Shown: positions 27,770 to 36,344, numbered from the stretch's first letter. The stretch: 64,000 bases of DNA from Streptosporangium sp. NBC_01756 (GCF_035917975.1 NZ_CP109130.1:6758001-6822000); one strand, 5' to 3'. The notes: generated from the letters alone by a model not told the origin. Translations and numbers: made by a program.

Positions 27770-28282
27770 GTGCCCAAGAATGTGGAGATCACCGTCGGCC
27801 AGCTGGCCTCCCGCAGTGGGGTCGCCGTCTCGGCCCTGCACTTCTACGAGTCCAAGGGGTTGATCCGCAGCCGCCGTACGGCCGGCAACCAGCGCCGCTT
27901 CACTCGCGACACGCTGCGCAGGATCGCTTTCATCCGGGTCTCGCAGCGGGTCGGCATCCCGCTCAGGACGATCCAGGAAGCGCTGACCGCCCTGCCCGAC
28001 GAGCGCACTCCCACCCGGGATGACTGGGCGAGGCTCTCGGTGGCCTGGCGGAGCGAGCTGGACGACCGGATCAAGCAGCTCCAGCGGCTCCGCGACGGCC
28101 TGACCGAGTGCATCGGCTGCGGTTGCCTGTCCCTGGGCCTCTGCGTGCTGGCCAACCCCGATGACGTGGCGGCGGCCCGCGGTCCCGGATCGCGCCTGAT
28201 GGTCCTCCCGCGCCGCGACTGCGTCTCTTCCTCTCCTTGCGAAGACCCGGCTGCGGACCCTTCGGAGACCCCGGAGGTGTGA
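27770..28282 (+). CDS. soxR: Redox-sensitive MerR-family regulator SoxR
   Basis: 170 residues, GTG start. The MerR HTH (ITVGQLASRSGVAVSALHFYESKGLIRSRRTAGNQRRFTRDTLRRIAFI) is followed by the dimerisation helix and the [2Fe-2S] motif CIGCGCLSLGLC with Cys114, 117, 119 and 125. It senses redox-cycling compounds through oxidation of the cluster and activates target promoters with over-long spacers. The C-terminal tail after the cluster (RGPGSRLMVLPRRDCVSSSPCEDPAADPSETPEV) is longer than in enterobacterial SoxR and has two extra Cys. A SoxR box lies immediately upstream. Confidence 0.95.
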   Translation: MPKNVEITVGQLASRSGVAVSALHFYESKGLIRSRRTAGNQRRFTRDTLRRIAFIRVSQRVGIPLRTIQEALTALPDERTPTRDDWARLSVAWRSELDDRIKQLQRLRDGLTECIGCGCLSLGLCVLANPDDVAAARGPGSRLMVLPRRDCVSSSPCEDPAADPSETPEV

Positions 28283-28321
28283 CGACGGCGCCCGGAGAGC
28301 GCGGAGAGGACGCGACGGCGT

Positions 28322-28340
28322 CCGCCGGGGAGGTCGGCGG
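28322..28340. terminator. Short stem-loop between convergent soxR and isomerase genes
   Basis: CCGCCG and CGGCGG arms with a 7-nt loop in the 76-bp convergent gap. Modest stem. Confidence 0.4.
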
Positions 28341-28358
28341 GCGCGGGTGAGGGTGAGG

Positions 28359-29237
28359 TCAGATGCCGTGGGCGCGGAGCCAGGCGCGGTTGGCGCGCTG
28401 GTCGGCCAGGATCCGGTCGAGGTCCTGGCCGAAGCCCGGAACGTCCTGTTCGACGACCAGCCAGCCCTGGTAGCCGCCGAGCGCGCCCAGCACGGCGGGC
28501 AGGTCGATCTCTCCCGCGCCGAGTGCGGGAAACGCCCCGCCCGCGACGGCCGCGGCCAGGTCGCCGCCGGCCGCCCGCGCCCGGTCGTGTGCCTCCCGGC
28601 TCGCGTCCTTCAGATGGAACTGGCCGATCCGGTCGCCCCACTCCCGCAGCGCCGTCACCGGATCGCCGCCGGCCAGCCAGAGGTGACCGGTGTCCAGGCA
28701 GAGCGAGACGTCGGTGAGCTCCAGCAGCCGCTCGATCTCCTCGGGGGTCTCCACGAGCGTTCCCGCGTGATGGTGGAAGACGGGCTCCAGTCCGTGGTCC
28801 CGGCATCGGTCGGCCGCCCGCTGGACGCGGGAGGCGAACGCCGCCCACTCCTCGCCCGGCAGGCCGGGGGCGTCGCCCCCGGCGAACCGCGGCGGGTGGG
28901 CGGGGCAGGCCAGGGTGGGCCGGGGCGCGAACCGCCCGTCGGTGACCGGCACGCTCGCGAACACCGCCAGCGCCGCGTCCAGTCCGGCCAGATCGGCCGC
29001 GAAGGCGCCGGGGTCCTCGTAGCGCAGGTCCACCCAGCCGCCGGCCAGTCCCATCCCGGTCCGCTCCAGCCGCTCCCGCAGCCGGGCACCGGTGCCCAGG
29101 TAGCCGATCGGGCCCGAGTCGATCCCGTCGTAGCCGGCCCCGGCGAGCGCGCCGAGCAGGGCGTCGGCGTCCAGCGGGGCGCCCTCCACCCGATAGACCC
29201 CGAAATTGACGGGGGCGTTCGCGACCTTGATCGACAC
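28359..29237 (-). CDS. Sugar phosphate isomerase/epimerase (TIM-barrel, IolE-like)
   Basis: 292 residues. Xylose-isomerase-like TIM-barrel features: MSIKVANAPVNFGVYRVEG at the start, LAGGWVDLRYEDP, LEPVFHHHAGTLVETPEEIERLLELTDVSLCLDTGHLWLAGGDP (metal-binding Glu/Asp/His strands), GQFHLKDAS and LVVEQDVPG (Glu). The CLDTGHLWLAG and HLKD motifs are typical of inosose dehydratase/myo-inositol-type relatives. It lies 3 bp downstream of the phosphotriesterase-like gene and is surely co-transcribed, suggesting successive steps or a regulated sugar/aldonate pathway. Substrate unknown. Confidence 0.85.
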   Translation of the reverse strand: MSIKVANAPVNFGVYRVEGAPLDADALLGALAGAGYDGIDSGPIGYLGTGARLRERLERTGMGLAGGWVDLRYEDPGAFAADLAGLDAALAVFASVPVTDGRFAPRPTLACPAHPPRFAGGDAPGLPGEEWAAFASRVQRAADRCRDHGLEPVFHHHAGTLVETPEEIERLLELTDVSLCLDTGHLWLAGGDPVTALREWGDRIGQFHLKDASREAHDRARAAGGDLAAAVAGGAFPALGAGEIDLPAVLGALGGYQGWLVVEQDVPGFGQDLDRILADQRANRAWLRAHGI

Positions 29238-29240
29238 GGG

Positions 29241-30167
29241 TTACTCCAGGTGGCTCAGCCAGCGGAGGGGGTTGTCGTGGGTGATCAGGCGGATGGTCTC
29301 CTCGCTGACCCCGGACTCGCGCAGCCGGGGCAGGAAGGTGCGGAACAGGTGGCTGTAGCCGGCTCCGCCGTACCGCTCGATCTCGGAGACCTTGGACAGG
29401 CCGCTGCTGAGCAGCAGGCGGTGGGCGTATCCGGCCTCGATGAGGTCCAGTGCCTGCCGGAGCCGGTCGCCGCCGAGGGAGGAGAGGCAGACGTAGCCGC
29501 CACTCTCCACGATCTTACCGGGGATCGACGGGTCGGTCCCCGAGCCGGCGACGCTGACCCGGTGGGCGGGCAGGCCCTCGTCGAGCAGGATCTCCAGTAG
29601 CGCCAGGCCGCCGCGGTGGTGGGTGGCGACGGGCAGGCCGGAGGCCAGGGCGGCCCTGGCGGCGGCGGCCACGCAGCGCTTGTCGGCGGGGGTGGGCTCC
29701 TGGCCCCAGATGCCGATCTCGCCGATCACACCGGGACGGATGCTGGTGCCGTCCAGACCATCCTCGATCTCGGTCAGCAGGTGCGCGGTGAGGGTGTCCA
29801 CGTCGGCGTCGAGGGCCCAGGAGGGGGTGAAGGGGCCGGAGAAGAAGCCGGTCCCGGCCACCACGGCCACCCGGCTGCCGGCGGTGATCCGGGCCAGCGT
29901 GGCGACGTCGCGGCCCATGCCGATGCAGCTCAGCTCGACGACCAGGCCGAGCCTGTCGGACTGGCGCAGCCCGCACAGCTCCCGGGTGACCTCCTGCTCC
30001 TCGTCCAGCCAGCGGTGCGGGTCGGATCCCGCGTCGGCGGCCCTGCGCATGTCGCTGCGCAGGTGCTCGCGGGGAAGGACGGCCCCGTCGACGGCGGACG
30101 GGGTGCAGGAGCCGGTGACGGTCCTGACAAGGGGAGCCTCGATTGTGTCGAGGAGAGCCTTGGGCAT
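29241..30167 (-). CDS. Phosphotriesterase-family (amidohydrolase) protein with missing metal ligands
   Basis: 308 residues. The fold is recognisable: LVRTVTGSC, GVIGEIGIWGQEPTPADKRCVAAAARAALASGLPVATHH, ERYGGAGYSHLFRTFLPRLRESGVSEETIRLITHDNPLRWLS. Several residues that bind the two metals in the family appear replaced. The N-terminal HxH is R33-E34-H35, the strand-6 His position reads SVAGSGTD, and the strand-8 Asp position reads LLLSSGLSKV. The bridging Glu (GEIG) and one His (THH) remain. It may be a mono-metal enzyme, have a different activity, or act as a binding partner of the co-transcribed isomerase. Alignment was by eye. Confidence 0.75.
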   Translation of the reverse strand: MPKALLDTIEAPLVRTVTGSCTPSAVDGAVLPREHLRSDMRRAADAGSDPHRWLDEEQEVTRELCGLRQSDRLGLVVELSCIGMGRDVATLARITAGSRVAVVAGTGFFSGPFTPSWALDADVDTLTAHLLTEIEDGLDGTSIRPGVIGEIGIWGQEPTPADKRCVAAAARAALASGLPVATHHRGGLALLEILLDEGLPAHRVSVAGSGTDPSIPGKIVESGGYVCLSSLGGDRLRQALDLIEAGYAHRLLLSSGLSKVSEIERYGGAGYSHLFRTFLPRLRESGVSEETIRLITHDNPLRWLSHLE

Positions 30168-30176
30168 GAACGGACA

Positions 30177-30196
30177 TTAACCCATATTTTGGTTAA
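30177..30196. promoter_or_regulatory. Palindromic operator candidate upstream of the phosphotriesterase-like gene
   Basis: TTAACC and GGTTAA flank an AT-rich centre (8 of 10 dyad pairs match). It lies 10 bp before the start codon of the 30167 gene, overlapping where a promoter would be. Confidence 0.5.
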
Positions 30197-30210
30197 ACAT
30201 AATGGAAGTC

Positions 30211-30228
30211 CCAAGGGTTTTACCTTGG
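30211..30228. repeat. Inverted repeat CCAAGG/CCTTGG
   Basis: Perfect 6-bp arms separated by 6 nt in the divergent region before the xyloglucanase gene. It could be an operator or a 5' hairpin; function not known. Confidence 0.35.
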
Positions 30229-30384
30229 CACCCTTAGTTGGATCGGCAAACTATTGACGATCCTTGCGCAGTATGTGAACCTCTGGGCGTTCATGCACGC
30301 GCATCATGGGCGGTCGAAGGTCAGGGTCCCGTCACCTGATCGTGCATGGCGGTTTGTCCGTTGCTCTGCGAAGGGAAGCCGTAC

Positions 30385-33306
30385 ATGCGAAGAAGGCTGT
30401 TCAGCATGCTCGCCGCCGTGGCGGTGGCGTGCGCGGCGATCGGCACCGCCGCCGGAGGAGGGGCCGCGTCGGCGTCCTCCGCCGCGGCCGCCGCCGAGTC
30501 GTACGAATGGAAGAACGTCCGGATCGACGGCGGCGGGTTCGTGCCGGGAATCATCTTCAACCAGACCGAGAAGAATCTGATCTACGCCCGCACCGACATC
30601 GGCGGCGCCTACCGCTGGGAGCAGGCGTCCAAGACCTGGACCCCGCTCCTCGACTGGGTGGGCCAGGACAAGTGGGGCTACAACGGCGTGGTCAGCCTCG
30701 CCACCGACCCGGTGGAGACCAACCGGGTCTACGTCGCCGCCGGGATGTACACCAACAGCTGGGACCCCAACAACGGTGCGATCCTGCGTTCGGCCGACAA
30801 GGGGAAGACCTGGCAGGCGACACCCCTGCCGTTCAAGCTCGGCGGCAACATGCCGGGGCGCGGGATGGGCGAGCGGCTGACCGTGGACCCCAACGACAAC
30901 CGCGTCGTCTATCTCGGTGCACCGGACGGCAACGGCCTGTGGCGCAGCACCGACAAGGGCGTGACCTGGGCCAAGGTCGCGAGCTTCCCCAACCCCGGCA
31001 ACTACGCCCAGGACCCCGCTGATCCCAACGGCTACCTCAGCCACCGGCCGGGCGTGGTCTGGGTGACCTTCGACCCGTCCTCGGCGACCAGGGGGACCCC
31101 GACGAAGAAGATCTACGTCGGGGTCGCCGACAAGGAGAACACGGTCTACAGCTCCGCCGACGCCGGCGCCACCTGGACCAGGATCGCCGGGCAGCCGACC
31201 GGCTACATCGCGCACAAGGGCGTTCTGGACCACGCGGGCCACGCGCTGTACATCGCCACCAGCGACACCGGCGGGCCGTACGACGGCGCCAAGGGCGACG
31301 TCTGGAAGCTGGACACCGTCGGCGGCGCGTGGACCCGGATCAGCCCGATCCCGTCGACCTCGGCCGACGACTACTTCGGCTACAGCGGCCTCACCATCGA
31401 CCGGCAGCATCCCGGCACCCTGATGGTCGCCACCCAGATCTCCTGGTGGCCGGACGTGATCTTCTTCCGGACCACCGACGGCGGCGCCACCTGGACCCGG
31501 ATCTGGGACTTCACCTCCTACCCCAACCGCAGTTTCCGCTACACGATGGACGTCTCCTCCTCGCCGTGGCTCACCTTCGGGACGAACCCGCAGCCACCGG
31601 AGACGACGCCCAAACTCGGCTGGATGACGGAGTCGCTGGAGATCGACCCGTTCGACTCCAACCGCATGATGTACGGCACGGGCGCCACGCTCTACGGCAC
31701 CGAGGACCTGCTGAAGTGGGACACCGGCGGCCAGTTCACCATCAAGCCGATGGTGCGGGGGCTTGAGGAGACCGCCGTCCTCGACCTGATCAGCCCGCCC
31801 TCCGGTGCCCCGCTGATCAGCGGCCTCGGGGACATCGGCGGCTTCCGGCACACCAACCTCGACGCCGTGCCGCCCATGATGTTCACCTCGCCCGGCTTCA
31901 CCTCGACGACGAGTCTCGACTACGCCGAGACCAACCCGGCCGTCATGGTCCGCGCGGGTAACTTCACCGACGCGGACCGGCCGGGCGACAGCCACGTCGC
32001 CTTCTCCACCGACGGCGGCGCCAACTGGTTCCAGGGCACCGAGCCGGCCGGGATCAACGAGGGCGGCACGGTCGCGACGGCCGCCGACGGATCACGGTCC
32101 GTCTGGGCGCCCAAGGGTGTGGCCGTGCACTACTCGGTGGGCTTCGGCACCTCCTGGACCGCCTCCACCGGCATCCCCGCCGACGCCGTGGTCGAGTCCG
32201 ACCGGGTCAACCCCAGCAGGTTCTACGGTTTCAGCGCCGGGAAGTTCTACGCCAGCACCAACGGCGGAGCGTCCTTCACGGCCACCGCCGCGACCGGGCT
32301 GCCGTCCACGGGCAACGTCAAGTTCAAGGCCGTCCCCGGCCGCGAGGGGGACATCTGGCTGGCGGGCGGTGACTCCGGCCTGCTGCACTCCACCAACGGC
32401 GGCGCGTCGTTCACCAAGGTCTCCGGTGTCACGACCGCGGGCAACATCGGCTTCGGCAAGGCCGCGCCCGGCAGGAGCTACCAGGCGCTCTACGCGGCCG
32501 CCACGGTCGGCGGGGTGTCCGGCGTCTTCCGCTCCGACGACACCGGCGCGACCTGGGTCAGGATCAACGACGACCAGCACCAGTACGGCAACATGGGCGA
32601 GGCCCTCACCGGCGATCCCCGGATCTACGGCCGCGTCTACCTCGGCACCAACGGCCGGGGCGTCCTCTACGCCGACAACGGCGGGACCGTCCCGCCCGGC
32701 GACACCACCCCGCCGTCCAAACCCGGCAAGCCGGTCGCCTCGGCGATCACCTCCTCGGGCGCCACGCTGACCTGGACGGCGTCCACCGACAACACCGCGG
32801 TGACCGGCTACGACGTCTACCGGGAGGCCGGGACGACCGACGTGCAGGCCGGCTCGCCCTCCTCGGCCTCGTTCGCGCTGACCGGTCTGGCCGCCGACAC
32901 CTCCTTCACCTACTACGTGGTCGCCCGTGACGCGGCGGGCAACAGCTCCACCGCCTCCGACCCGGTCACCTTCAAGACGGCCGCCGGATCGGGTGGCGGC
33001 GCCGGGTGTTCCGCGGCCTACAAGGTCACCAACTCCTGGACCGGCGGCTTCCAGGGCGAGGTGACGGTGAAGAACACCGGGACCTCGGCGATCAGCGCCT
33101 GGACCGTCACCTGGTCGTTCGCGAACGGCCAGCAGATCACCCAGCTCTGGAGCGGCGTCCACACCCAGACCGGCGCCGCCGTCACCGTCAAGAACGCGAG
33201 CTGGAACGGCGCCCTGGGAGGCGGGGCGTCCACGACGTTCGGCTTCGGTGCCAGCTGGACCGGCACCAACGGCGTCCCCGCCACCGTCACCTGCACGGTC
33301 GGCTGA
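30385..33306 (+). CDS. Secreted xyloglucanase, GH74 with FnIII and CBM2
   Basis: 973 residues from ATG 30385, 8 nt after GAAGGGA. A signal peptide (MRRRLFSMLAAVAVACAAIGTAAGG) targets secretion. Residues ~40-770 form the tandem beta-propellers of GH74, starting YEWKNVRIDGGGFVPGIIF, then ARTDIGGAYRW, and repeated TTDGGATW/STDKGVTW/STNGGASF propeller motifs. A fibronectin type III domain follows (TPPSKPGKPVASAITSSGATLTW ... YYVVARDAAGNSS). After a Gly-rich linker, the C-terminal CBM2 (CSAAYKVTNSWTGGFQGEVTVKNTG ... GFGASWTG) gives cellulose binding with the expected paired Cys and Trp residues. It degrades xyloglucan on plant cell walls. No consensus CebR box was found upstream. Confidence 0.95.
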   Translation: MRRRLFSMLAAVAVACAAIGTAAGGGAASASSAAAAAESYEWKNVRIDGGGFVPGIIFNQTEKNLIYARTDIGGAYRWEQASKTWTPLLDWVGQDKWGYNGVVSLATDPVETNRVYVAAGMYTNSWDPNNGAILRSADKGKTWQATPLPFKLGGNMPGRGMGERLTVDPNDNRVVYLGAPDGNGLWRSTDKGVTWAKVASFPNPGNYAQDPADPNGYLSHRPGVVWVTFDPSSATRGTPTKKIYVGVADKENTVYSSADAGATWTRIAGQPTGYIAHKGVLDHAGHALYIATSDTGGPYDGAKGDVWKLDTVGGAWTRISPIPSTSADDYFGYSGLTIDRQHPGTLMVATQISWWPDVIFFRTTDGGATWTRIWDFTSYPNRSFRYTMDVSSSPWLTFGTNPQPPETTPKLGWMTESLEIDPFDSNRMMYGTGATLYGTEDLLKWDTGGQFTIKPMVRGLEETAVLDLISPPSGAPLISGLGDIGGFRHTNLDAVPPMMFTSPGFTSTTSLDYAETNPAVMVRAGNFTDADRPGDSHVAFSTDGGANWFQGTEPAGINEGGTVATAADGSRSVWAPKGVAVHYSVGFGTSWTASTGIPADAVVESDRVNPSRFYGFSAGKFYASTNGGASFTATAATGLPSTGNVKFKAVPGREGDIWLAGGDSGLLHSTNGGASFTKVSGVTTAGNIGFGKAAPGRSYQALYAAATVGGVSGVFRSDDTGATWVRINDDQHQYGNMGEALTGDPRIYGRVYLGTNGRGVLYADNGGTVPPGDTTPPSKPGKPVASAITSSGATLTWTASTDNTAVTGYDVYREAGTTDVQAGSPSSASFALTGLAADTSFTYYVVARDAAGNSSTASDPVTFKTAAGSGGGAGCSAAYKVTNSWTGGFQGEVTVKNTGTSAISAWTVTWSFANGQQITQLWSGVHTQTGAAVTVKNASWNGALGGGASTTFGFGASWTGTNGVPATVTCTVG

Positions 33307-33323
33307 CCGGCCGTACCGACCCC

Positions 33324-33357
33324 GGTCCCGCGCGGTCCTCCGAGGCCACGCGGGACC
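33324..33357 (+). terminator. Terminator of the xyloglucanase gene
   Basis: GGTCCCGCG and CGCGGGACC form a perfect 9-bp stem with a 16-nt loop, 18 bp after the stop codon. Confidence 0.6.
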
Positions 33358-33495
33358 ATCACCGCCGTCCCCGCCGTGCACCGGGGTCGCGGATACGTCT
33401 CCTTCTCCGGAACAGGCGCGGCTCATCCCCCAGGAGGAGCGGCGACGAAACGGGCTGGCCTATTCTGGAACGAAACCGACTGTCCGGGGGATCAC

Positions 33496-33984
33496 GTGGC
33501 TATCTCTGATGAGGTGCGGAACACCCAGGCGGGGGCCGGGCGGCCGTCCGAGACCGGTGACGCCGACGCCCTGAAAGCCGAGGCGGTGCGGCGGTCGGGC
33601 ATCCACGGCCGGCTTGACGGCATCAGGGCCACCCGGGCGGGCCGGCTCACCCTCAAGATCGTCATCGGTGTCCTCGGTGCCGTGCTGGTCACCGCGGGCC
33701 TCATCATGGTGCCCTTTCCCGGGCCGGGCTGGCTGGTGGTCTTCGCCGGCCTCGCCGTGCTCGCCACCGAGTTCCACTGGGCGCACCGGCTGCTGGCGTT
33801 CGGCAAGCAGACCCTGTCCGCCTGGACGGCCTGGCTCGGCCGCCGGGGCTGGACCGTCAAGATCCTGGTCGTCCTGGTGGCCGCCGCGGCCGCCGCGGCC
33901 ATCGTCTACTACGGCCTCAAGCTCAGCTTCGACTTCGACCTGATCACCGAGGCGCAGAAGCTGCTGAACCGCCAGGCACGGTGA
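33496..33984 (+). CDS. TIGR02611-type (PGPGW) integral membrane protein
   Basis: 162 residues from a GTG at 33496, 5 nt after GGGGG; an open frame continues upstream but without family similarity. Two hydrophobic segments (LKIVIGVLGAVLVTAGLIMVPFPGPGWLVVFAGLAVLATEF and VKILVVLVAAAAAAAIVYYGL) surround the family signature PFPGPGWLVV. The N-terminus and the loop are basic, so it is an inner-membrane protein. Function of the family is unknown. Confidence 0.8.
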   Translation: MAISDEVRNTQAGAGRPSETGDADALKAEAVRRSGIHGRLDGIRATRAGRLTLKIVIGVLGAVLVTAGLIMVPFPGPGWLVVFAGLAVLATEFHWAHRLLAFGKQTLSAWTAWLGRRGWTVKILVVLVAAAAAAAIVYYGLKLSFDFDLITEAQKLLNRQAR

Positions 33985-34178
33985 TCGACCGGGGCCGTCT
34001 CCCCGGTCCCGGCGCCGGCCGGGTCGTCCGGCCGAGGTGATCGCGTCCCCTGCCGGGGGTGACGTCTCCGGCAAGGTTTTACCAGGACCTGCCAGCCACA
34101 TGATCATTTCGGGATGTCGCCCTCCGTAGTCTCTCCCCGTCTGATCTTCGAAGCCGGATACAAGGAGAGTGACGTCCG

Positions 34179-34553
34179 ATGCGCGCCCTGACCTCGATGG
34201 TCGCCCTGGCGGCGGCCGGAATCGTTGTCGTGACCGGCGTCTCCGCCCGGGCCGACACCGTCAACCTGGGGGCGACGATCCTGCCCGGTGCCGAGGTGTT
34301 CCTCGCCAAGGGACTCGTCCCCACGGCTCCGTACAAGGGCAAGGTCCTGGTCAAGCTGGAGAACAACACCGTGCCGACCGAGGTGAAGATCGGCACCTGC
34401 AAGGGCCGGTACATCGGCGCGGTGACCATCGTCGCCAACGACCACGCGCCCTACGTCGCCGCCGACCCCGACACGGCCCCGGCCTGCATCCGCTTCAAGG
34501 TGAAGAACCTCGGCACCACCCCCGCCACCATCGCGGGCGCCGGTTACTTCTGA
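34179..34553 (+). CDS. Small secreted protein
   Basis: 124 residues. Signal peptide MRALTSMVALAAAGIVVVTGVSARA, with a probable cut after ARA. The mature ~100 residues are beta-rich (DTVNLGATILPGAEVFLAKGL, KVLVKLENNTVPTEVKIGTCKGRYIGAVTIVANDHAPYVAADPDTAPACIRFKVKNLG) with two Cys that could form one disulphide. AAGGAG lies ~11 nt upstream. I do not recognise the family. Flanked by unrelated membrane-protein genes; monocistronic. Confidence 0.7.
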   Translation: MRALTSMVALAAAGIVVVTGVSARADTVNLGATILPGAEVFLAKGLVPTAPYKGKVLVKLENNTVPTEVKIGTCKGRYIGAVTIVANDHAPYVAADPDTAPACIRFKVKNLGTTPATIAGAGYF

Positions 34554-34693
34554 CCCCGTTCCGGCGCCGGGGCCGGGACACCCCGAACGGCCGTCCATGG
34601 CGTTCCCGCATGTAACGGAGGAACCCGCATCCTTTACACGTCGGTCACAGGATCCGACAGGGGATGTAACTCGCGGTAGCCAGCCTGGGGTGC

Positions 34694-34984
34694 ATGAGTG
34701 AGACGGAACGGAGACGATCCGCCTCGGGGTGGACGCTCAACAGGGAACTGCTCAACGTCGGCGCGATCATCGTCGCCGCAGGCATAGCCCACCTCGTCAT
34801 GGGCCTGATCGGGCACGACAAGTACGGTCCGGTGATGCTTCTGCTGCTCGGCGCGATCCTGGTGGTGGCCGCTCTGGGTCACCGGTTCTACGAGGAGCGG
34901 CGGCTCCGCGTCACGATGGCGGCCGAGTGCGCACGGTGCGGGGAGGTGGCGGCCGCCGCCCCGGAGCCGGTACGGCGGAGCTGA
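34694..34984 (+). CDS. Small membrane protein with C-terminal CxxC
   Basis: 96 residues. A charged N-terminus (MSETERRRSASGWTLNRE), two membrane segments (LLNVGAIIVAAGIAHLVMGLIG and GPVMLLLLGAILVVAALGH), then a cytoplasmic tail with ECARCG. The single CxxC may bind a metal in a dimer or be a redox pair. Family unknown. GGGGT lies before the ATG. A strong stem-loop follows at 35058-35085. Confidence 0.65.
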   Translation: MSETERRRSASGWTLNRELLNVGAIIVAAGIAHLVMGLIGHDKYGPVMLLLLGAILVVAALGHRFYEERRLRVTMAAECARCGEVAAAAPEPVRRS

Positions 34985-35057
34985 TCCGGTGCCGATACGG
35001 CGGAGCCGGCCCGGTGGGGCGGGTCCGCGGGTCCTTCGCCGCCCGCGCGGGGTGTCC

Positions 35058-35085
35058 GGGCGGCCGCCGGGGTGGCCGGCCGCCC
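35058..35085 (+). terminator. GC stem-loop
   Basis: GGGCGGCCG and CGGCCGCCC form a 9-bp perfect stem with a 10-nt loop, ~70 bp after the small membrane protein gene. Confidence 0.5.
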
Positions 35086-35301
35086 CGCTCCGTGCGCGGA
35101 GGGCCACATGATCAGTCGGCCAGGGCCCGGCTGTCGAGCGAGATCGCGTTACCTGGCCGGTCGTGCTCGTCGAGAGCCGGAGCGGACCACCTGACCGACC
35201 GGACTCCCACGCGGCCGATCGGGTGGACGGGGCGCCGCCCTGTCCAGCGGACGGGGAAACATCCGACCGCTGATTCTTTAATACGGCCCCGACATTTACG
35301 C

Positions 35302-35390
35302 ATTAATATGCCGCCGCCGATGAATGTGCCAGATAAACCGATCCGGCATGGGGAAGATATCGGGCTGATTCCCGGATTAAAATGCCGCCG
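35302..35390 (+). promoter_or_regulatory. Duplicated leaderless-type promoter motif
   Basis: ATTAATATGCCGCCG (35302-35316) and ATTAAAATGCCGCCG (35376-35390) differ at one base and lie 74 bp apart. Each has a -10-like hexamer (TAATAT, TAAAAT) followed by GCCGCC. The second is followed directly by the GTG start at 35390 with no ribosome site, so transcription there would give a leaderless mRNA. The wider 405-bp gap (34985-35389) has no gene. Confidence 0.5.
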
Positions 35391-36337
35391 TGTCTGTGAC
35401 TCCTGGGATTTACCGACTGCTCGGCTGCGCCGTCATCGCCGTTTCGGCGGCCGCGCTGACCCCGACCGCCTCATACGCCGCCAGATCCGTGGACGTCGCG
35501 CTCCCCGACACCCGGGTGACCCTGCGCGAGAACGCCGCGGACCCACTCAAGATCACCTCCTACACCCTCGGCAACGTGGCATACCTGCGCAGGAACACCG
35601 GGTTCGTCAAACAGAACGGCTATCAGGAGATCACGGTCGCGCCGAAGGGGGCCATGGCCCTCGCGGTGCCCACCTCCTACAGCGCGGGCCGTGACTCGGT
35701 GCTCCTCGCCGACCTGGTGACGAACAAGGCCGGCAAGGTCGAGACCGTCGCCAAGCCGTACATCGCCAAGTTCGCCCACTGGTCCCGCAGCGGCGGCAAG
35801 GCGGTCCTCACCGTCCAGCGGAAGAACGGCACGGTCTGGGAGACGACGGGCTTCGTGATCGTCGACGCGACGGCGAAGACCGCCCGGACGGTGACCGTGC
35901 AGGGGGTGGACCGGGCCGCGAGGTTCCGCTGGAGCCCCGACGGCGCCGATGTGGTGGCCGACTACCAGGGGGGCACCCGTTTCTACGGCCAGGACGGTGC
36001 GCTCCGGCGCACGCTGGCCAAGACGGGGATCCCGGCCGGCGGAGAGGACGTCTTCTCGCCCTCCGGAGGCACCCTCATGACCTGGTGCCCGGCGACTTAC
36101 ACCGAGTATGTCTGCTTCTGGAACCGCACCTCGGGAAAGCTCACCGCCAAGGCGAACGTCAAGCCGAAGGCCCTGCTGGGCTGGTGGGACGACAAGCACG
36201 TCCTCGCCGTGGTGGCCAGTGGGAGCGCCTACCGGGTCGCCGTGATCGACCTCCAGGGCAAGGCCACCCGGGTGCTCGCCGACATCTCCGCCGAGGACTG
36301 GAAGAACAAGGTCTATCTCAGCTACACCCGGCGGTGA
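35390..36337 (+). CDS. Secreted TolB/WD40-like beta-propeller protein
   Basis: 315 residues, GTG start. The signal peptide is MSVTPGIYRLLGCAVIAVSAAALTPTASYAA. The mature chain has repeated four-strand blades (TLGNVAYLRRNTG, FAHWSRSGGKAVLTVQRKNG, FRWSPDGADVVADYQGGTRFYG, DVFSPSGGTLMTWCPATYTEYVCFW, ALLGWWDDKHVLAVVASGSAYRVAVIDLQGK). WSPDG and FSPSG are typical of TolB-like propellers. Two Cys (CPATYTEYVC) may form a disulphide. It likely binds a ligand or partner outside the membrane; function unknown. Likely leaderless. Confidence 0.75.
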   Translation: MSVTPGIYRLLGCAVIAVSAAALTPTASYAARSVDVALPDTRVTLRENAADPLKITSYTLGNVAYLRRNTGFVKQNGYQEITVAPKGAMALAVPTSYSAGRDSVLLADLVTNKAGKVETVAKPYIAKFAHWSRSGGKAVLTVQRKNGTVWETTGFVIVDATAKTARTVTVQGVDRAARFRWSPDGADVVADYQGGTRFYGQDGALRRTLAKTGIPAGGEDVFSPSGGTLMTWCPATYTEYVCFWNRTSGKLTAKANVKPKALLGWWDDKHVLAVVASGSAYRVAVIDLQGKATRVLADISAEDWKNKVYLSYTRR

Positions 36338-36344
36338 CGGCTCC

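Noticed and set aside
30197-30384. CebR-type cellulose operator upstream of the xyloglucanase
   Set aside because: The TGGGAGCGCTCCCA consensus is not present.
30304-31995. 563-codon minus-strand open frame opposite the xyloglucanase
   Set aside because: No domain similarity and antisense to a definite GH74 gene.
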